Shown piece after piece: positions 8,822 to 15,988 of a stretch of DNA of 64,000 bases. The stretch spans positions 5,704,001 through 5,768,000 of the forward strand of contig NZ_CP098740.1 of assembly GCF_026167665.1 (NCBI RefSeq). The letters are read 5' to 3'. The position numbers were made by a program, and so were the translations under genes. How positions within the stretch are numbered: the first letter of the stretch is position 1; every line of letters begins with the position of its first letter. The notes beneath the pieces are model-generated. The model had not been told where the DNA came from and ran no database searches. It saw nothing but the letters and a program-made list of their open reading frames with translations. This stretch comes from Streptomyces drozdowiczii. Lineage in GTDB: Bacteria > Actinomycetota > Actinomycetes > Streptomycetales > Streptomycetaceae.

Positions 8822-9621
8822 GCGGCTTCGCCTGGGAGGCGTTCGCGCGGGGCCTTGCGCCCTGCGCGGGCGCCGCGCTGGTCGTCCTGCTCGTCGCGTT
8901 CGCGGCCGGGGTGCGCCGGGGCATGCACCGGGGCGTGGACGTCGCCTGGGGGCTGGGCTTCGCCGCCGTCGCCCTCGTCTCGTACGGCCTGTCGGCGGGG
9001 GAGGGGGACGCCACCCGCAGGCTCCTCGTCACGGTGCTCACCGCGGTCTGGGGGGTGCGCCTGGCGTGGCACATCGCCCGGCGCGGACGCGGCCACGGCG
9101 AGGACCCGCGCTACGAGAAGATGCTCGCCAAGGCGCCGGGCAACCCGGACCTGTACGCCCTGCGGAAGGTGTACCTCCTCCAGGGCGCCCTGGTCTGGCT
9201 GATCTCGCTGCCCGTGCAGGCGGCCGGATACCTCACCGGGCCGGTGAACGCCCTCGCCTGGGCCGGGACCGCGCTCTGGGCGGTCGGCATGTTCTTCGAG
9301 GCGGTGGGCGACCACCAGCTGGCCCGGTTCAAGGCCGACCCGGACAACCGGGGCAGGATCATGGACCGGGGGCTGTGGTCCTGGACCCGGCACCCGAACT
9401 ACTTCGGGGACTTCTGCGTCTGGTGGGGCCTGTTCCTGATCGTCTGCCAGGCCCCGGCCGCCGCCGCTGCCACGCTGGTGGCGCCCGCCCTGATGACGTA
9501 TCTGCTCATCGGCGGCAGCGGCAAGGCCCTCCTGGAACGGCACATGGCCGACCGCCCGGGCTTCGCCGCGTACGCCGCGCGCACCAGCGGCTTCTTCCCG
9601 CGCCCGCCGCGCCGGGGCTGA
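8818..9621 (+). CDS. DUF1295 integral membrane protein (Rv0446c-like, steroid-reductase-fold)
   Basis: A 267-residue protein with six to seven hydrophobic helices. The C-terminal half has the DUF1295/isoprenylcysteine-methyltransferase-like signature: DHQLARFKADPDNRGRIMDR, then GLWSWTRHPNYFGDFCVWWG, and a late GGSGKALLERHMADRPGF. In related 3-oxo-5-alpha-steroid 4-dehydrogenase folds this region binds NADPH or SAM, so an acyl-chain reductase or similar membrane enzyme is plausible. It is the last gene of the SigK operon. The start ATG overlaps the previous stop, and a bidirectional hairpin follows 3 nt after its stop. Rv0446c sits next to sigK in M. tuberculosis as I recall it, so the association is conserved. 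Confidence 0.88.
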   Translation: MSGFAWEAFARGLAPCAGAALVVLLVAFAAGVRRGMHRGVDVAWGLGFAAVALVSYGLSAGEGDATRRLLVTVLTAVWGVRLAWHIARRGRGHGEDPRYEKMLAKAPGNPDLYALRKVYLLQGALVWLISLPVQAAGYLTGPVNALAWAGTALWAVGMFFEAVGDHQLARFKADPDNRGRIMDRGLWSWTRHPNYFGDFCVWWGLFLIVCQAPAAAAATLVAPALMTYLLIGGSGKALLERHMADRPGFAAYAARTSGFFPRPPRRG

Positions 9622-9623
9622 AC

Positions 9624-9655
9624 CGTGTGCCCGGGGGACCACTCCCGGGCACACG
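9624..9655. terminator. Bidirectional hairpin between the lipid operon and rskA
   Basis: 12-bp perfect stem CGTGTGCCCGGG (9624-9635) / CCCGGGCACACG (9644-9655), loop of 8 nt. It fills nearly the whole 36-nt space between two convergent stops and can serve both directions. Confidence 0.8.
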
Positions 9656-9657
9656 CC

Positions 9658-10418
9658 TCACGCCGGCAGCTCCATCAGCGCCACCGGGTCCGAGGTCGGC
9701 CGCGCCGAACCGCCCGCCGGCTCGACGGTGATGCCCATGCCCGTCGCCCCGTCGACCGGGCCGTCCAGCAGGGTGGTGTACGTGGTCGAGGACGGGCCGG
9801 AAGCCCGCATCAGGCCCGCCGAACGCATCGTGCCGCCGTCGTCGAACCACAGCTGGTACACCTTGCCGCTCGGGGCGCCGGCCAGCCCGGTGGCCAGGAA
9901 CACCGCGCGGTCCTCGCTCCGGGAGACCACCACCGTGGCCTTCGCCCCGTCCTCCAGCGTGCCGGACGAGGTCTTCGCGTCGGGGGCGGCCAGCACCCGG
10001 GCCACCTGATCGGCCTGGCGGCGGGTGGCGTCCGCCTGCCGCTGGGCGTCTTCCGCCTCCTGGTGCTGCCACACGGCGATCCCGCCGAGTCCCACCGCCC
10101 CGGCCAGGCAGGCGGCGAGCGCGAACCGGGACCATCTCGCAGCCCCCGACCGCCGGTCCGACGTACGCCCGCGGCGGGAGACGGCCGGCGGCTCCTGGCG
10201 TACGGTCGTGATCTCCCGCAGCACCCGCTCCCGCAGCTCCCGGGGGCCGGGGCGGCGACGGCGAGGCCGAGCCGCGTCGCGGTCTCGGAGAGTTCGCGCA
10301 CCTCGATGGAGCAGGCCTCGCAGTCGCCGAGGTGCCGTTCGAAGTCGCGGCGCTCGGTGTCCGGCAGCGCGTGCAGGGCGTAGGCGCCCGTCAGTGTGTG
10401 CAGTCCGGCGTCGGTCAT
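9658..10418 (-). CDS. rskA: Anti-sigma-K factor RskA-like, apparent frameshift in the middle
   Basis: A ~253-residue membrane anti-sigma factor. The N-terminal cytosolic part (LTGAYALHALPDTERRDFER, then HLGDCEACSIEVRELSETATRLG) is a zinc-finger-like anti-sigma domain that should hold SigK. A single transmembrane helix (FALAACLAGAVGLGGIAVW) follows, then the extracytoplasmic RskA domain with VYQLWFDDGGTMRSAGLM. The two halves are in different frames. Adding one base to the G run 10242-10246 (C run on the coding strand) joins them as APAPRELRERVLREITT. The start ATG at 10418 overlaps the sigK stop (ATGA), so the pair is co-transcribed and translationally coupled. The expected mechanism is regulated release of SigK after proteolysis or redox change. 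If the break were real, SigK would be unrestrained. Confidence 0.85.
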
Positions 10419-10999
10419 GAGGTCACCCCCAGGCAGTCGCGCATCCGGATCAGCCCGTCGCGCAGTCGAGTCTTGATCGTGCCGAGCGGCACCGCCAGCA
10501 GTTCGGCCACCTCGCGATAGGTGAGCCCCCGGTAGTACGCCAGGGTGACGGACTCCCGCTGGAGCTCGGACAGCGTCCGCATGCAGCGGCGCACCTGCTC
10601 GCGTTCGAGCCGGGTCTCGACCTGTTCGGTGACCTCGTCGAAGGCGGGGGTGCGTTCGAGGAGGGCGGCCTTGTGCTCGCGGGCGGCCGACGCCTGCGCC
10701 GAGCGGACCCGGTCGACGGCGCGGCGGTGGGCGAGGGTCAGCACCCAGTTCATGGCGCTGCCCCGGGCTGCCTGGAAGCGGGACGCGGTGCGCCAGACCT
10801 CCACCAGGACCTCCTGGGCGACCTCCTCCGACTGGGCGGGGTCGCGCAGCACGCTGCGGACGAGCCCGAGCACCGGGCCGCTCACCGCGTCGTAGACCTG
10901 GGCGAAGGCGTCCTGGTCGCCCCGGGCGACCCGTCCCATCAGCTCCTGGAGATCCGGCCCCGCCGAGGCCGTTCCGCTGATGTACACGGCTTCTTTCAC
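10415..10999 (-). CDS. sigK: ECF RNA polymerase sigma factor SigK
   Basis: A 194-residue ECF sigma factor. Region 2 spans roughly residues 25-95 (FAQVYDAVSGPVLGLVRSVL, then EEVAQEVLVEVWRTASRF) and region 4 roughly 135-188 with the helix-turn-helix LTYREVAELLAVPLGTIKTR. The GTG start at 10999 lies behind GAAGGGAAC. The upstream region has the same CCAATCC-N15-CCGAAT promoter as the two target units, so the gene is autoregulated. The downstream partner rskA overlaps by 4 nt. In M. tuberculosis SigK controls its own operon and the MPT70/MPT83 genes, and the targets here are equivalent. SigK/SigL-class ECF factors resemble one another, so the name rests on the neighbourhood as much as on the protein. 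Confidence 0.88.
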   Translation of the reverse strand: MKEAVYISGTASAGPDLQELMGRVARGDQDAFAQVYDAVSGPVLGLVRSVLRDPAQSEEVAQEVLVEVWRTASRFQAARGSAMNWVLTLAHRRAVDRVRSAQASAAREHKAALLERTPAFDEVTEQVETRLEREQVRRCMRTLSELQRESVTLAYYRGLTYREVAELLAVPLGTIKTRLRDGLIRMRDCLGVTS

Positions 11000-11037
11000 G
11001 CGGGGTTCCCTTCGGTGGTCATCGCTCTCCGGGGGTG

Positions 11038-11065
11038 ATTCGGAGCCGGTGACCGGGCGGATTGG
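11038..11065 (-). promoter_or_regulatory. SigK-type autoregulatory promoter of sigK-rskA
   Basis: On the minus strand CCAATCC (11065-11059), 15-nt spacer, CCGAAT (11043-11038). This is identical in both boxes and spacing to the promoter of the molybdopterin oxidoreductase. Transcription should begin near 11031, about 30 nt before the sigK GTG. Confidence 0.75.
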
Positions 11066-11129
11066 CCGGAAGTCGGAGATCCTTCCACGCCTTCCCGGAG
11101 GACCGGCCGGAAAACGCGATACATCGTGG

Positions 11130-11159
11130 TTGACGCGTCCTCGGAAATCGAGCTATGTT
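11130..11159 (+). promoter_or_regulatory. Housekeeping-type promoter of the PadR gene, with flanking dyad
   Basis: TTGACG (11130-11135), 18-nt spacer, TATGTT (11154-11159). The -10 is one arm of an inverted repeat TATGTTC (11154-11160) / GAACATA (11185-11191), whose half-sites are centred 31 bp apart. The dyad could be the PadR operator. Confidence 0.6.
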
Positions 11160-11204
11160 CGGCCACGAGTATTCGGGGACGAGGGAACATACGGAGGGGC
11201 GGCG

Positions 11205-11840
11205 GTGGCCAAGCGGCGCAAGCTCAGCAACCCGCTGGCGCTCACGGTGATGGTGCTGCTCGCCGAGCGGTCCATGCATCCGTACGAGATCGCCCAGACC
11301 CTCCGCAGGCGCGGCAAGCAGCACAGCGTGAAGATCAACTTCGGCTCGCTGTACACCGTCGTCCAGAACCTGGAGAAGCACGGCTACGTCGAGGTGGCGG
11401 GCGTGCAGCGGCAGGGCAACCGCCCGGAGCGCACGCTGTACGGGCTCACCGAGGCCGGGCGCGCCGAGATGCTGCACTGGCTGTCCGACCTGATCGCGGT
11501 GCCGGCCGAGGAGTACCCGGTCTTCGACACCGCGCTGGCCCTGCTCCCCGCGCTGCCCCCGGAGGAGGTGGACGAGCTCCTCGCGGACCGCGAGCAGGCG
11601 CAGATCGTGCGGGCCGCGGCGCTGCGCGGGGTGCTCGCCCAGCTCGGGGACTCGGTGCCCCGCGTCTTCGTCGTGGAGACGGAGTACCAGCTCCACATGC
11701 TGGAGGCGCAGCTGGAGTGGATCCGTACCTTCCGCAAGGAGATCGGCGAGGCCGCCATCAGCGGCATCGAGGAGTGGAGGTCGTTCCACGAGACCGGCGA
11801 GGTCCCGCAGGACTGGCAGGACCTCGAAGACCGGGAGTAG
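11205..11840 (+). CDS. PadR family transcriptional regulator
   Basis: A 211-residue PadR-type repressor with an N-terminal winged helix-turn-helix (residues ~10-90): PLALTVMVLLAERSMHPYEI, then SLYTVVQNLEKHGYVEV and ERTLYGLTEAGRAE. An all-helical C-terminal dimerisation domain follows. The GTG at 11205 is chosen because it starts directly before the domain (VAKRRKLSNPLAL) behind GGAGGGGCGGC and downstream of a good promoter; in-frame codons further 5' run through that promoter. It precedes a two-gene drug-exporter-type ABC system. PadR repressors of such pumps usually respond to the exported compound, so a ligand-inducible efflux unit is the likely role. A hairpin after the gene separates it from the pump genes. 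Confidence 0.87.
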   Translation: MAKRRKLSNPLALTVMVLLAERSMHPYEIAQTLRRRGKQHSVKINFGSLYTVVQNLEKHGYVEVAGVQRQGNRPERTLYGLTEAGRAEMLHWLSDLIAVPAEEYPVFDTALALLPALPPEEVDELLADREQAQIVRAAALRGVLAQLGDSVPRVFVVETEYQLHMLEAQLEWIRTFRKEIGEAAISGIEEWRSFHETGEVPQDWQDLEDRE

Positions 11841-11850
11841 GCAGAAAAAA

Positions 11851-11890
11851 GACCCCGGCGGGGGCCGTTGCAGCGGTCCGCGCCGGGGTC
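11851..11890. terminator. Hairpin after the PadR gene
   Basis: 10-bp stem GACCCCGGCG (11851-11860) / CGCCGGGGTC (11881-11890) with a 20-nt partly pairable loop. It is preceded by a run of A, which would be a U-tract for antisense transcription. Confidence 0.65.
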
Positions 11891-12034
11891 TCGAACCCCA
11901 AAGCCGGACCACCGTGGAGGCGGCCCGGGCGATCGAGGTGCGGCACACCCAGGATAGCCCGGCACTCCTCGCACGGACCGGCCCCCGGGCGCCCGGAGAA
12001 CCGGGCGCCCGGCCGACCACAGGAGAGCTCCGTC

Positions 12035-13045
12035 ATGAGCACCCGTGCGCCCGCTGTCGAGGCGCGACAACTCGTCAAGACCTATCCGGGAGGGGTCACC
12101 GCACTGCGCGGCATGGACCTCACCGTCACCGCCGGCACCGTCTTCGGGCTCCTCGGGCCCAACGGCGCCGGGAAGTCCACCACCGTCAAGATCCTCACCA
12201 CCCTCGCCCGCCCCGACTCCGGGACCGCCTCCGTCGCCGGGCACGACGTCCTCGCCCACCCGGACCGGGTGCGCCGCGCGATCGGCGTCGTCGCCCAGAA
12301 GTCCGGCGCCGACCCGGTCGCCACCGGCCGCGAGAACCTGCTCCTCCAGGGCCGGCTGTACGGGATGCGGGGCGCCGCCGTGCAGCGCCGCGCCGATGAG
12401 CTGCTGGAACGGTTCACCCTCGCCGACGCCGGAAAGCGGCTGGTCAAGGGGTACTCCGGCGGCATGCTGCGCCGCCTGGACGTGGCGCTCGGGCTGATGC
12501 ACCGCCCGGAGGTGCTGTTCCTGGACGAGCCGACGACCGGGCTCGACCCGGAGGCTCGTACGGCGATGTGGGACGAGATATCCCGGCTGGCCGGCGACGA
12601 GGGCCTGACCATCGTCCTCACCACGCACTACCTGGAGGAGGCGGACCGCCTCGCGGAACGCATCGCGATCGTCGACCGCGGCCGGATCGTGGTCGAGGGC
12701 ACGCCCGACGAGCTCAAGGGCGAACTGCGCGGCGACGCCGTCCATGTGGAGCTGCGCGCGGAGGCCGGTCCGGAGGCCGTCACCGCGCTCGCCGGGCTGC
12801 CCGGGGTGCACGAGGCGGTGGCCGAGGGGCGCCGGGTCAGCGTCCGGGCCGAGGACGGCGCCGCCGCCGTACCGGTGCTGCTGGCCGCCCTCGAACGGGC
12901 GGGGGCCACTGTCGCGGCGGCCACCGTCGCCCGCCCCTCGCTGGACGACGTCTATCTCCGGTACGCCGGCCGCCGCTTCCAGGACGCGGAGTCCGAGGGC
13001 GCGGCGACCGCCCCCGAGCCTGCCCTCGCGGGAGGTGCCCGATGA
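12035..13045 (+). CDS. ABC transporter ATP-binding protein (DrrA-type drug exporter)
   Basis: A 336-residue nucleotide-binding subunit. The ABC core covers residues ~8-230: Walker A GLLGPNGAGKSTTVK, Q-loop in VVAQKSGADPVAT, signature YSGGMLRRLD (a variant of LSGGQ), Walker B EVLFLDEPTTGLD, and the H-loop in VLTTHYLEEADRL. The ~100-residue C-terminal extension with RPSLDDVYLRYAGRRF is typical of DrrA/daunorubicin-resistance ATPases. The ATG at 12035 follows CAGGAGAGCTC. It overlaps the permease gene by ATGA, so the two subunits are made together. Export substrate unknown. The PadR gene upstream is the probable controller, although a hairpin lies between them. Confidence 0.9.
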   Translation: MSTRAPAVEARQLVKTYPGGVTALRGMDLTVTAGTVFGLLGPNGAGKSTTVKILTTLARPDSGTASVAGHDVLAHPDRVRRAIGVVAQKSGADPVATGRENLLLQGRLYGMRGAAVQRRADELLERFTLADAGKRLVKGYSGGMLRRLDVALGLMHRPEVLFLDEPTTGLDPEARTAMWDEISRLAGDEGLTIVLTTHYLEEADRLAERIAIVDRGRIVVEGTPDELKGELRGDAVHVELRAEAGPEAVTALAGLPGVHEAVAEGRRVSVRAEDGAAAVPVLLAALERAGATVAAATVARPSLDDVYLRYAGRRFQDAESEGAATAPEPALAGGAR

Positions 13046-13821
13046 GCGGTCAGGTCCTCGCGCACACCTGGTACATGACGCAACGCCAGCTGATGGCGAT
13101 CCTGAGGCAGCCCGTCTTCCTGGCGATGGCCCTGATCCAGCCCGTGATCTGGCTCTTCCTCTTCGGCAACCTGTTCCGGAAGGTGGTCGAGCTCGGCGGC
13201 TTCGGGACCACCTCCTACCTGGACTACCTCGTTCCCGGCATCGTCGTGATGAGCGCCCTCGGGTCGAGCATGTGGGCCGGTATGGGCACCCTGGAGGAGA
13301 TCGAGCGCGGCACGCTCAACCGCTTCCTGACCACGCCGGTCAGCCGGAACGCCCTGATGAACGCCAACGTCGTGCAGAACGGCATCGCCAACACGGCCCA
13401 GTCCGTGGCCATCCTGCTGCTCGGCTGGGCGGCCGGGGCCGGCTATCCGGGCGGGGCGGCCGGTCTGCTGATCCTGGTCGCCGCCTCGGTGCTGCTCGGC
13501 ACCGTCTTCGGGGCGCTCTCGAACGCCGTGGGCATGATCGTGCGGGAGCGGGAGTCGATCATCGGCATCAACACCTTCCTGCTGATGCCGCTCACCTTCC
13601 TGTCCACGTCCTTCATGGCGCCGAGTCAGATGCCCGGCTGGATGCGGGACATCGCCGCCTTCAACCCGGTCAACTGGGCCATGGTGGCCGGACGTTCCGC
13701 GCTCGGCGCCGATCCCGACTGGCAGCTGGTCGGCACCCGTTGCGGCGGCCTGCTGCTGCTCGCCGCGGCCGCCGTCGCGCTGTCGACCCGTACGTTCCGC
13801 TCGTACCAGAAGTCCGTCTGA
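13042..13821 (+). CDS. ABC-2 type permease (DrrB-type)
   Basis: A 259-residue membrane subunit with six hydrophobic helices of the ABC-2 family. The signature near residue 75 (GSSMWAGMGTLEEIERGTLN, then RFLTTPVSRNALM) and the late LPLTFLSTSFMAPSQMPGWM are characteristic of DrrB/NodJ-type permeases. The start overlaps the ATPase stop. The two proteins would form a dimer-of-dimers exporter for a hydrophobic compound. Nothing in the sequence identifies the compound. A very stable hairpin ends the unit. Confidence 0.9.
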   Translation: MSGQVLAHTWYMTQRQLMAILRQPVFLAMALIQPVIWLFLFGNLFRKVVELGGFGTTSYLDYLVPGIVVMSALGSSMWAGMGTLEEIERGTLNRFLTTPVSRNALMNANVVQNGIANTAQSVAILLLGWAAGAGYPGGAAGLLILVAASVLLGTVFGALSNAVGMIVRERESIIGINTFLLMPLTFLSTSFMAPSQMPGWMRDIAAFNPVNWAMVAGRSALGADPDWQLVGTRCGGLLLLAAAAVALSTRTFRSYQKSV

Positions 13822-13839
13822 GGCACGGGCCCGCGATAC

Positions 13840-13874
13840 GGCTGTGCCCCGGTCCGTCGGACCGGGGCACAGCC
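13840..13874. terminator. Bidirectional hairpin between the ABC permease and siderophore-interacting protein genes
   Basis: 16-bp perfect stem GGCTGTGCCCCGGTCC (13840-13855) / GGACCGGGGCACAGCC (13859-13874), 3-nt loop. It lies between convergent stops at 13821 and 13889. Confidence 0.85.
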
Positions 13875-13888
13875 GCGCGTACGGGAGG

Positions 13889-14731
13889 TCAGGCCGCGCT
13901 CTCCTGCTCGCGCTCCACCTGCTCGTTCCACTGGCGCTTGACGGAGCGCCACGCCTCGTCGTCGTGGCCGAGCCGCCAGTAGCCCGAGATCGACAGCTGG
14001 GAGGCCGGGATCTCGCGCTCCAGGCGCAGATGGCGGCGGATCTCCTTGACGAAGCCCGCCTCGCCGTGCACGAACGCCTGGACCCGGCCGGGCGGGAACT
14101 CCAGCCCCGTGACGGCTTCGGTGAGCGCCTCGCCGACCGGGCGGCCCGCCCGGTGCAGCCAGGTGACCGCGACGCCGTCCGGCGTGGCGATCTTCTGCTC
14201 TTCCGCCGCGTCCGCCACCTCGACGTACGCGTGCACCACCGCACCCGCCGGCATCTGCTCCAACGCGGCGGCGACGGCCGGCAGCGCGCTCTCGTCGCCC
14301 GCCAGCAGGTGCCAGTCCGCCGAGGCGTCGGGGGCGTAACCCCCGCCGGGGCCCAGGAACGTCACCTGGTCGCCCGGCCGCGCGCCCGCCGCCCAGGGCC
14401 CGGCCAGACCCTCGTCGCCGTGCACAACGAAGTCGATCACCAGCTCGCGGGCGGCCGGGTCCCAGGAACGCACCGTGTAGGTACGGGTGGTGGGCCACAG
14501 CTCGCGGGGGTACTCCTCGCGGATGCGGACCATGTCGAAGGGGTGGCTGTAGTCCGCGCCCTCGGGGGCGAAGCACAGCTTGACGTAATGGTCGGTGAAG
14601 CCGTCGAGCGCGAACTCGGCGAGACCGTCGCCGCCGAGCACCACCCGGACCATGTGCGGGGTGATCCGCTCGGTGCGCAGGACCTGCGCCCCCTGAGCCT
14701 TCGGTGCCCGCCGCTCCGGTCGTTCTGCCAC
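13889..14731 (-). CDS. Siderophore-interacting protein (FAD-dependent ferric-siderophore reductase)
   Basis: A ~280-residue SIP/ViuB-family flavoprotein. The N-terminal FAD-binding barrel shows the RTYTVRSWDPAARELVIDFV block, with RxYTxR contacting FAD, followed by DFVVHGDEGLAGPWA. The C-terminal SIP domain contains HLLAGDESALPAVAAALEQM and the final SGYWRLGHDDEAW. It reduces and releases iron from imported siderophores in the cytosol. The GTG at 14731, behind GGAGCAGACCTC, is preferred over the ATG at 14791 because the latter lies 5 nt from the iron box and would leave no room for a promoter. It is a single gene with no siderophore genes nearby, controlled by the box at 14797-14815. Confidence 0.87.
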   Translation of the reverse strand: MAERPERRAPKAQGAQVLRTERITPHMVRVVLGGDGLAEFALDGFTDHYVKLCFAPEGADYSHPFDMVRIREEYPRELWPTTRTYTVRSWDPAARELVIDFVVHGDEGLAGPWAAGARPGDQVTFLGPGGGYAPDASADWHLLAGDESALPAVAAALEQMPAGAVVHAYVEVADAAEEQKIATPDGVAVTWLHRAGRPVGEALTEAVTGLEFPPGRVQAFVHGEAGFVKEIRRHLRLEREIPASQLSISGYWRLGHDDEAWRSVKRQWNEQVEREQESAA

Positions 14732-14796
14732 GAGGTCTGCTCCCTGCTGCCGGAATTGGAAAACCGCCGACCGATGCCCCGCTGCCGACATCGGCC

Positions 14797-14815
14797 TTAG
14801 GGTTACCTAACTTAA
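14797..14815 (-). promoter_or_regulatory. Iron box (DmdR/IdeR-type operator)
   Basis: On the minus strand the 19-mer TTAAGTTAGGTAACCCTAA, a close match to the actinobacterial iron box TTAGGTTAGGCTAACCTAA. It stands 65 nt before the chosen GTG of the siderophore-interacting protein gene, so repression by an iron-loaded DtxR-family regulator is expected. Confidence 0.8.
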
Positions 14816-14819
14816 CACC

Positions 14820-15743
14820 TCAGGATCGCAGAGCGGAGTGGAGGCGCTGAAGTGCCCCGCCCAGGCCCCACCGGGTCGCGAGCGCGTCCAGGGCGGCCGG
14901 ATCGCGCGGCGCGGCGGGCAGCGCCGGGTCGAAGTCCGGCAGCGGTACGTCGCCGGCGACCCGCACCACCTTCGGCGCGACGGCCACATAGGCGCGGGCC
15001 TCGTCGAGCCGCTTGCGCTGCGAGGGCGTCAGCTTCGCCGCCGGATCGTCCACCGCCGCCATGATCCCGGCCAGGTCGCCGAAGGCGTCCAGCAGCTTCG
15101 CCGCCGTCTTCTCGCCGATCCCGGGCACGCCCGGCAGCCCGTCGCTCGGGTCGCCGCGCAGCAGCGCCAGGTCCACGTACCCGGGGCCGTCCACCCCGTA
15201 CTTCTCGCGCAGCCACGCCTCGTCCGTCACCTGGAGCGTGCCGACCCCCTTCAGCGGGTAGAGCACCCGCACCCCGCGGGCGTCGTCCACCAGCTGGTAC
15301 AGGTCCCGGTCGCCGGTGACGATGTCGACCGGGCCCGTCGCGCGCCCGGTCAGCGTGCCGATCACGTCGTCCGCCTCGTACCCCTCGGCGCCGACCCGGG
15401 CGATGCCCAGCGCGTCCAGCACGTCCGCGATGACCGGGACCTGCGGGGCCAGCGTGTCCGGCGTCTCCTCCTCGTCGGGCTCGCCCGCCCCGGTCTCTAC
15501 GGCCACCCGGTGCGCCTTGTACGTCGGGATGAGGTCGACCCGCCACTGCGGCCGCCAGTCCGCGTCCCAGCAGGCGACGAGGTCGTCCGGCCGGTGGTCC
15601 TGCACCAGGCGGCCGATGAAGTCCAGCAGCCCGCGTACGGCGTTGACCGGGGTGCCGTCCGGCGCGCGCACCGAGTCGGGCACGCCGAAGTAGGCGCGGA
15701 AGTAGAGGGAGGCGGTGTCGAGGAGCATCAGGCGTCGCGTCAC
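14820..15743 (-). CDS. 5'-3' exonuclease, PolA N-terminal-like
   Basis: A ~307-residue stand-alone FEN/5'-nuclease domain. Acidic metal-binding motifs are visible in order: MLLDTASLYFRAYFG, ACWDADWRPQWR, GYEADDVIGTL, DIVTGDRDLYQL, and ALLRGDPSDGLPGVPGIGEK (the last being the helix-hairpin-helix DNA-binding region). It cuts 5' ends or flaps during replication and repair and lacks the polymerase part of PolA. The GTG at 15743 (VTRRLMLLDT) begins just before the first motif. It runs divergently from the betaine transporter and its stop lies just beside the iron box of the downstream gene, so the two minus-strand genes are separate units. Confidence 0.88.
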   Translation of the reverse strand: MTRRLMLLDTASLYFRAYFGVPDSVRAPDGTPVNAVRGLLDFIGRLVQDHRPDDLVACWDADWRPQWRVDLIPTYKAHRVAVETGAGEPDEEETPDTLAPQVPVIADVLDALGIARVGAEGYEADDVIGTLTGRATGPVDIVTGDRDLYQLVDDARGVRVLYPLKGVGTLQVTDEAWLREKYGVDGPGYVDLALLRGDPSDGLPGVPGIGEKTAAKLLDAFGDLAGIMAAVDDPAAKLTPSQRKRLDEARAYVAVAPKVVRVAGDVPLPDFDPALPAAPRDPAALDALATRWGLGGALQRLHSALRS

Positions 15744-15934
15744 ACGCCGATGATGCCGCACGGCACCGACAGCGACTGCCGCGGACGCGGTTCCCGGAAA
15801 ACCGGGTCGCCCCATGTGATCCAGGTCACTCTTGTGTTTGCTCCGGGTAAGTGCGGGCAGGCGCGCCATCGGAGCGGCCCACGTCGCATTTTCAACTAGT
15901 GCATGTGCCATGCGGACGGAATCCGCGCCGCTCC

Positions 15935-15963
15935 ACGGTCTGCCGGCGGGGGTGGCAGACCGT
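15935..15963 (+). promoter_or_regulatory. Stable hairpin in the 5' leader of the betaine ABC transporter
   Basis: 10-bp perfect stem ACGGTCTGCC (15935-15944) / GGCAGACCGT (15954-15963), 9-nt G-rich loop, ending 25 nt before the GTG start. No U-tract follows, so a translational or mRNA-stability role is likelier than termination. Confidence 0.5.
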
Positions 15964-15988
15964 TCTCGGTTCAACGCGTGAGGTGTAT

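Noticed and set aside
15824-15850. Possible sigma-B-type promoter (GGGTAA at 15845-15850) before the betaine transporter
   Set aside because: No good GNNT element stands 14-16 nt upstream; osmotic induction is plausible but this promoter is not supported.
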